Positions 5,457-8,016 of a DNA stretch of 8,016 nt are shown here, piece by piece. This stretch comes from DATAQC01 sp046263055 (GTDB taxonomy: Bacteria; Actinomycetota; Acidimicrobiia; Acidimicrobiales; AC-14). Position 1 is the first letter of the stretch; each line of letters begins with the position of its first letter. The notes beneath the pieces were generated by a model. The model saw only the letters and a list, made by a program, of their open reading frames with translations. It was not told where the DNA came from and did not search any database. The stretch spans positions 1 to 8,016 of the forward strand of contig JBHELO010000054.1 of NCBI GenBank assembly GCA_046263055.1, given 5' to 3'. The translations under genes were made by a program, and so were the position numbers.

Positions 5457-6242
5457 GTGCCCCGTACTGTGCGGGCGTGGACCCGACCGAGACCCCGGCG
5501 CCGGCGCCGCGCCGGGCCCGGCGCCGCTTCTAGGAGGTCGGCCCTGCTGCGCCGTCGCCCGTCGCCACCGTCGGCCGCCGCCACGCGGACCGAGTGGTGG
5601 TGGCCGCCGTCGCCGACGATCTTCCGCACGATCCCCGCCGGCTTTCTCAGCTTCGAGCACCTGCTCGTCCCCGAGATCGACCCCTCCCCCACCCCCTACG
5701 CATGGGGCCACGAGTTCTCCTTCGTAGGTGGCGGCAGCGGCTGGCTGGGGCTGCGGTCGGGCGACGGGGCGGGAGGCGGCGACAAGGCCGCCGTGTTCGT
5801 CGTCCGGGGCGCGGTGGGGGCCACCGGCCACGGGGCCACCGCCACCGCCGGCCCGGAGCCGGGATGGGCGTGCACCCTGCCCTGTCCCTGGGAGGCGGGC
5901 CGCACCTACCGGCTGCGGGTCCGGACGGAGGCCGACGGCTGGTGGTCGGGCGAGGTGGCCGACGAGGGCGGTGGGGGCCCGGTGCTGATCGGGCGGGCCC
6001 AGGTGCCGGGCGGCTGGCGGCGCCTGGCCAGCCGGTCGGTGTCGTGGACCGAGTATCGCGGCGGCCCCTTGGCCGACTGCGCCGACCTGGCGCCGTCGCA
6101 GGTCACCTTCTCGGTGCCGACCGCCGACGGCGCCGTGCTCCCCCTGCGCCACGAGAACCTCCTCGGTCCGGGCACGTGCCCGGGCTCCGAGATCGACGAC
6201 CTCGGCGGCGGTGTCCGCCATCGCATGGGCCGCCGCGCCTAG
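5457..6242 (+). CDS. DUF3472-like protein of unknown function, start uncertain
   Basis: The given start is the first GTG of the open frame (261 aa), but convincing protein begins only at about residue 54: IFRTIPAGFLSFEHLL, then YAWGHEFSFVGGGSGWLGL (81-99), WACTLPCPWEAGRTYRLRV (137-155), GWWSGEVAD (161-169), PGGWRRL (184-190) and SVSWTEY (194-200). The order of a Trp/Gly-rich gFxxGGxxGxxGL block followed by PxxWxxGxxYRxRV resembles DUF3472, a beta-rich, possibly carbohydrate-binding family of unknown role. There is no clear signal peptide. The first 50 residues are Arg/Pro-rich. Possible starts are GTG 5457, GTG 5469 (inside the -10 box), CTG 5544 (AGGAGG 6 nt before it), or a frameshift from GTG 5477. 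It follows the SpoIIE gene by about 20-40 nt but probably has its own promoter. The domain call is moderate. Confidence 0.6.
   Translation: MPRTVRAWTRPRPRRRRRAGPGAASRRSALLRRRPSPPSAAATRTEWWWPPSPTIFRTIPAGFLSFEHLLVPEIDPSPTPYAWGHEFSFVGGGSGWLGLRSGDGAGGGDKAAVFVVRGAVGATGHGATATAGPEPGWACTLPCPWEAGRTYRLRVRTEADGWWSGEVADEGGGGPVLIGRAQVPGGWRRLASRSVSWTEYRGGPLADCADLAPSQVTFSVPTADGAVLPLRHENLLGPGTCPGSEIDDLGGGVRHRMGRRA
5465..5470 (+). promoter_or_regulatory. -10 box TACTGT, leaderless spacing to GTG 5477
   Basis: TACTGT fits TAnnnT and ends 6 nt before a GTG, so transcription would begin at or next to that start codon. This is the usual geometry of leaderless actinobacterial mRNAs. Confidence 0.45.
5477..5533 (+). 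CDS. Leaderless 18-codon ORF, or frameshifted 5' end of the next gene
   Basis: A GTG at leaderless distance from TACTGT opens MDPTETPAPAPRRARRRF and stops at a TAG (5531-5533). That TAG overlaps an AGGAGG motif (5532-5537). Removing one base near the TAG would join this frame to the downstream DUF3472-like frame (reading on as ...RRRFRRSALL). It is therefore either a short leader peptide coupled to a downstream start, or the true N-terminus separated by a frameshift or a read error. Confidence 0.35.
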   Translation: MDPTETPAPAPRRARRRF

Positions 6243-6250
6243 GTCTCCTT

Positions 6251-6284
6251 CCCGACGCGCTCCGGTACCCGACGCGCTCCGGTT
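6251..6284. repeat. Two-copy tandem repeat, 17-nt unit
   Basis: CCCGACGCGCTCCGGT occurs at 6251-6266 and again at 6268-6283, a 16-bp perfect match with a 17-nt period, starting 8 nt after the stop of the DUF3472-like gene. It may be a slipped duplication or a binding site. Confidence 0.55.
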
Positions 6285-6385
6285 GCCGGCGCCCACCGCC
6301 CGGCGCGCCGCCCTGGCCCGTTCAGACCATGAGAAAGGGGCCGACCCTGCCGCTCCCGCCCGGCCTGCCCGCGCTCCCCTGCCCG

Positions 6386-6404
6386 CCGGGCCTCGGCGGC
6401 CCGG
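6386..6404 (+). terminator. GC-only hairpin after the DUF3472-like gene
   Basis: CCGGGCC-TCGGC-GGCCCGG is a perfect 7-bp stem with a 5-nt loop, 144 nt past the upstream stop and 120 nt before the next start. There is no T-tract. The 281-bp gap (6243-6523) otherwise holds the tandem repeat at its left end, a Pro/Gly-rich 36-codon frame (6329-6439) that I do not believe is coding, and the promoter region of the next gene. Confidence 0.3.
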
Positions 6405-6442
6405 GCCAGTGCTTCCCGCTGCCCTCCCCGAGCGGGTGACGA

Positions 6443-6477
6443 TCCGAGGTCGCCGGGAACGGCGCCCTCCGAGGTCG
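6443..6477. repeat. Direct repeat TCCGAGGTCG x2, 25-nt period
   Basis: TCCGAGGTCG occurs at 6443-6452 and 6468-6477, about 31 to 65 nt upstream of the -10 box of the GH25-like gene. The position suits an activator or repressor site pair. It may be chance. Confidence 0.35.
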
Positions 6478-6507
6478 AGAAGGATGGCATCGGCGGCCGG
6501 CGCCTTC

Positions 6508-6513
6508 TATCGT
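6508..6513 (+). promoter_or_regulatory. -10 box TATCGT for the GH25-like gene
   Basis: TATCGT fits TAnnnT and ends 10 nt before the ATG at 6524, so the mRNA would be leaderless or nearly so. That agrees with the absence of a Shine-Dalgarno sequence before this ATG. Confidence 0.45.
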
Positions 6514-6523
6514 TGCCGCCCAC

Positions 6524-7393
6524 ATGGGACCCTTCCGCCGGTTCGCCATCCTGGCCTCAGTCGCCGTCGTCGCCGCCATGACGCTTCCCGTGCTGGCCGC
6601 CGGGGCCGTCGGGGGCACCGGCTACGACGTGTCGTGGCCCCAGTGCGGCGCCGCCCTCCCCGCCGACGGCGGCGTCGCCGTGCTGGGGGTGAGCGGCGGC
6701 CGGCCGTACGAGGACAACCCCTGCCTGGCCAGCGAGTATGGCTGGGCGTCGTCCGCCGGCCGGGAGCTGGCCTTCTACATGAACACCGCCAACCCCGGGC
6801 CGGCCGGCACCTCGGTGAACTGGTACGGGCAGCGCACGCCGGACGCCACTTGCAGCCCGGCCAAGGAGACGGCCTGCGCCTTCGACTACGGCTACGGCGC
6901 CGCGGCCCACGCCTACGGCTATGCCCTGGCCCGTACCGGGACGGCAGCCCGCCACAGCTGGTGGCTGGACGTGGAGACCGGCAACTCCTGGTCGTCCGAC
7001 CAGGCCCTCAACGGCGCGGTGGTGGTCGGCGCGGTGGCCCTCCTGCGCAACAAGGGTGTCCCCGTGGGTGTGTACTCCACGTCCTACCAGTGGGGCCGGA
7101 TCACGGGCGGCGCCCGCCTGGACCTGCCCTCGTGGGTGGCCGGGGCCCGCAATGCCGGCGAGGCGGCCCAGTTCTGCGCCCCCTCCCACACGGTGACCGG
7201 TGGGCCGGTGGCCATGGTCCAGTGGGTCCAGGGCCACTTCGACCATGACCTCGTGTGCACCTCGCTGCCCGCCGCCGCCCCGCCGCCGCCGGCCACCGCC
7301 CCCGCCTCTTCGGCCATCAGCGGGGCCATCGCCGACCTGCTCAGGCTCAACATCGCCAAGGCCCTGGCCGACCTCTCGCCGACCGCCCGATAG
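6524..7393 (+). CDS. Secreted GH25/DUF1906-like TIM-barrel protein
   Basis: A 289-aa protein with a signal peptide: MGPFRRF, a hydrophobic core at 8-26 and a likely cleavage near residue 28 (LAAGAV). The mature part opens GYDVSWPQCG (33-42) and contains VLGVSGGRPYEDNPCL (53-68), FYMNTANPG (84-92), HSWWLDVETGNSW (144-156), VGVYSTSYQWGRITGG (181-196) and PVAMVQWVQG (228-237). This resembles actinobacterial glycoside-hydrolase-like proteins related to GH25 lysozymes/DUF1906. Asp35, Asp149 and Glu151 sit where catalytic acids are expected. Six cysteines (41, 67, 110, 118, 218, 245) suggest disulfides in an exported protein. The tail (250-289) is an Ala/Pro linker ending in a short helix. A cell-wall role is likely but enzyme activity is unproven. 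It is probably independently transcribed from the near-leaderless promoter. Confidence 0.8.
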   Translation: MGPFRRFAILASVAVVAAMTLPVLAAGAVGGTGYDVSWPQCGAALPADGGVAVLGVSGGRPYEDNPCLASEYGWASSAGRELAFYMNTANPGPAGTSVNWYGQRTPDATCSPAKETACAFDYGYGAAAHAYGYALARTGTAARHSWWLDVETGNSWSSDQALNGAVVVGAVALLRNKGVPVGVYSTSYQWGRITGGARLDLPSWVAGARNAGEAAQFCAPSHTVTGGPVAMVQWVQGHFDHDLVCTSLPAAAPPPPATAPASSAISGAIADLLRLNIAKALADLSPTAR

Positions 7394-7403
7394 CGGGGCG
7401 GTC
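7381..7403 (+). terminator. Perfect 8-bp hairpin enclosing the stop codon
   Basis: GACCGCCC (7381-7388) pairs exactly with GGGCGGTC (7396-7403) around a 7-nt loop that contains the TAG stop of the GH25-like gene. A second stem, CCGCC-GGTA-GGCGG, follows at 7403-7416. No T-tract is present. A transcript-end or 3'-stabilising structure is plausible. Confidence 0.4.
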
Positions 7404-7461
7404 CGCCGGTAGGCGGCGGCGGTGAGGCGCACAGCCGGCGGGCGTCGGCCACCATGGACGG

Positions 7462-8016
7462 GTGCACCGGCTCCCCGGCGTCCCCATGGTCGCACTGGCC
7501 GCCTTCAGCGCCTTGGCCGCCGCCATGGCGGCGCCCGTCGTCGTCGCTCCGCCTCTCGCCGCCCCGGCCCTTGCCGCCACGCCGGCCGGGGCCCCGCCTC
7601 TCGCCGCCCCGGCGCGGGAGTCAGCGGCCGACCCGGCCGCCACCAGCACCGCCCTGGTCATCGACGGGCACGGGTTCGGCCACGGTGTCGGGATGCCCGA
7701 GGACGGCGCCGAAGCCCTGGGCCGGGCGGGGGCGGGCACGGCCCAGATCCTCGCCGCCTTCTACCCGGGCACGGCCGTGGCCAGCCGCAGCGGCACGGTC
7801 TCCGTGACCCTCCTCGACGCCCCCGCCCCCTCGGTGGTGGTGGCCTTCCCAGGGGGCGGCCAGGTGCTGGACGCGCCCTCGGGGCCGCAGTCGCCCGGCT
7901 TCCCGGTGGTCGCCTCCCCGGGGGGCAGCGTGCGGCTGTCCTTCGACGGGTCCCGCTACCACGCCGTCCCCCTCGCCGGCGCCACCGCCACCGCCCCGGC
8001 GCCCGCCGCCCCGGCC
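7462..8016 (+). CDS. Secreted SpoIID/LytB-domain protein, N-terminal part
   Basis: The frame is open from a GTG at 7462 to the window edge (185 codons, incomplete). Residues 1-30 form an Ala-rich signal peptide (VPMVALAAFSALAAAMAAP). A low-complexity Ala/Pro stretch follows, then VIDGHGFGHGVGMPEDGAEA (66-85) and QILAAFYPGT (95-104). GHGxGHGxGM followed by ILxxxYPGT is characteristic of SpoIID/LytB proteins, which process glycan strands in the cell wall or modulate amidases. Here the usual GMSQxGA reads GMPEDGA. In many actinobacterial members this block precedes the main SpoIID domain, which would lie beyond the window. No Shine-Dalgarno sequence precedes the GTG; CACCAT (7450-7455) lies 6 nt before it, a weak match to leaderless geometry. 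The GH25-like gene just upstream supports an envelope role. Confidence 0.75.
   Translation, partial: MHRLPGVPMVALAAFSALAAAMAAPVVVAPPLAAPALAATPAGAPPLAAPARESAADPAATSTALVIDGHGFGHGVGMPEDGAEALGRAGAGTAQILAAFYPGTAVASRSGTVSVTLLDAPAPSVVVAFPGGGQVLDAPSGPQSPGFPVVASPGGSVRLSFDGSRYHAVPLAGATATAPAPAAPA
7549..7613 (+). repeat. 20-bp in-frame direct repeat, 45-nt period
   Basis: A 20-bp identical unit beginning CCGCCTCTCG occurs at 7549-7568 and 7594-7613, within the Ala/Pro linker of the SpoIID-like protein. The period is 15 codons, so PPLAAPA is encoded twice. This is a likely duplication in a low-complexity linker. Confidence 0.6.

Noticed and set aside
3512..5533. Open plus-strand frame of over 600 codons overlapping the SpoIIE gene
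   Set aside because: Arg/Pro/Gly-rich translation with no domains; it is an off-frame shadow. Only its last 18 codons (5477-5533) are of interest because of the promoter ahead of them.
3468..6296. Very long antisense open frame on the minus strand running into the CapA remnant
   Set aside because: It is the antisense shadow of the SpoIIE fusion and DUF3472-like genes. Its translation is Gly/Arg/His-rich without motifs; only the last 110 or so residues match a family.
6329..6439. 36-codon Pro/Gly-rich ORF beginning MRKGPTLPLPPG in the intergenic gap
   Set aside because: No ribosome site or promoter in front, and the composition is expected of random very GC-rich DNA.
1..8016. tRNA, rRNA, CRISPR, transposon ends, prophage or defence-system genes
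   Set aside because: None found by reading: no cloverleaf-like segments, no regularly spaced repeats with spacers, and no transposase or integrase motifs.

Overview
The window is very GC-rich, and its genes end codons mostly in G or C. It carries an F420-type luciferase-like oxidoreductase, an MmyB-type XRE regulator tail, a GAF-SpoIIE-ATPase regulator and secreted wall-associated proteins. This gene mix and the TAnnnT -10 boxes placed just ahead of start codons suggest a high-GC actinobacterium, possibly Acidimicrobiia-like. That is inferred from gene content and composition only. I see no tRNA, rRNA, CRISPR array, transposase or integrase.

Left part (1-1260): the 3' end of an MmyB-like XRE regulator (+) runs tail-to-tail into a TIGR03620-type LLM F420-dependent oxidoreductase (-, 164-1036). 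Directly upstream of the oxidoreductase, and joined to it by an ATGA overlap, is a 41-codon ORF that looks like the severed N-terminus of an alpha/beta hydrolase. A control region with a possible -10 box, a 17-nt direct repeat and a perfect 6-3-6 palindrome precedes it.

Middle part (1420-3470): a DUF2278 protein (+) faces a convergent two-gene unit on the minus strand. That unit is a remnant of a CapA-family gene (3030-3467), apparently shortened by two internal deletions and a frame change, followed 8 nt later by an intact-looking alpha/beta hydrolase (2194-3021).

Right part (3600-8016, all +): a 611-aa GAF / PP2C-SpoIIE phosphatase / HATPase (anti-sigma-kinase-like) fusion; a DUF3472-like protein whose 5' end is ambiguous or frameshifted; a secreted GH25/DUF1906-like TIM-barrel protein; and the start of a secreted SpoIID/LytB-like protein cut by the window edge. 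The last two suggest a cell-envelope theme. The fusion protein is probably a partner-switch regulator whose sigma factor and anti-anti-sigma partner lie elsewhere.

The most notable feature is a local concentration of broken or re-joined genes: the hydrolase N-terminus fused by overlap to an oxidoreductase gene, the collapsed CapA gene, the regulator reading past its expected end, and the split start of the DUF3472-like gene. I found no convincing new defence or mobile system.
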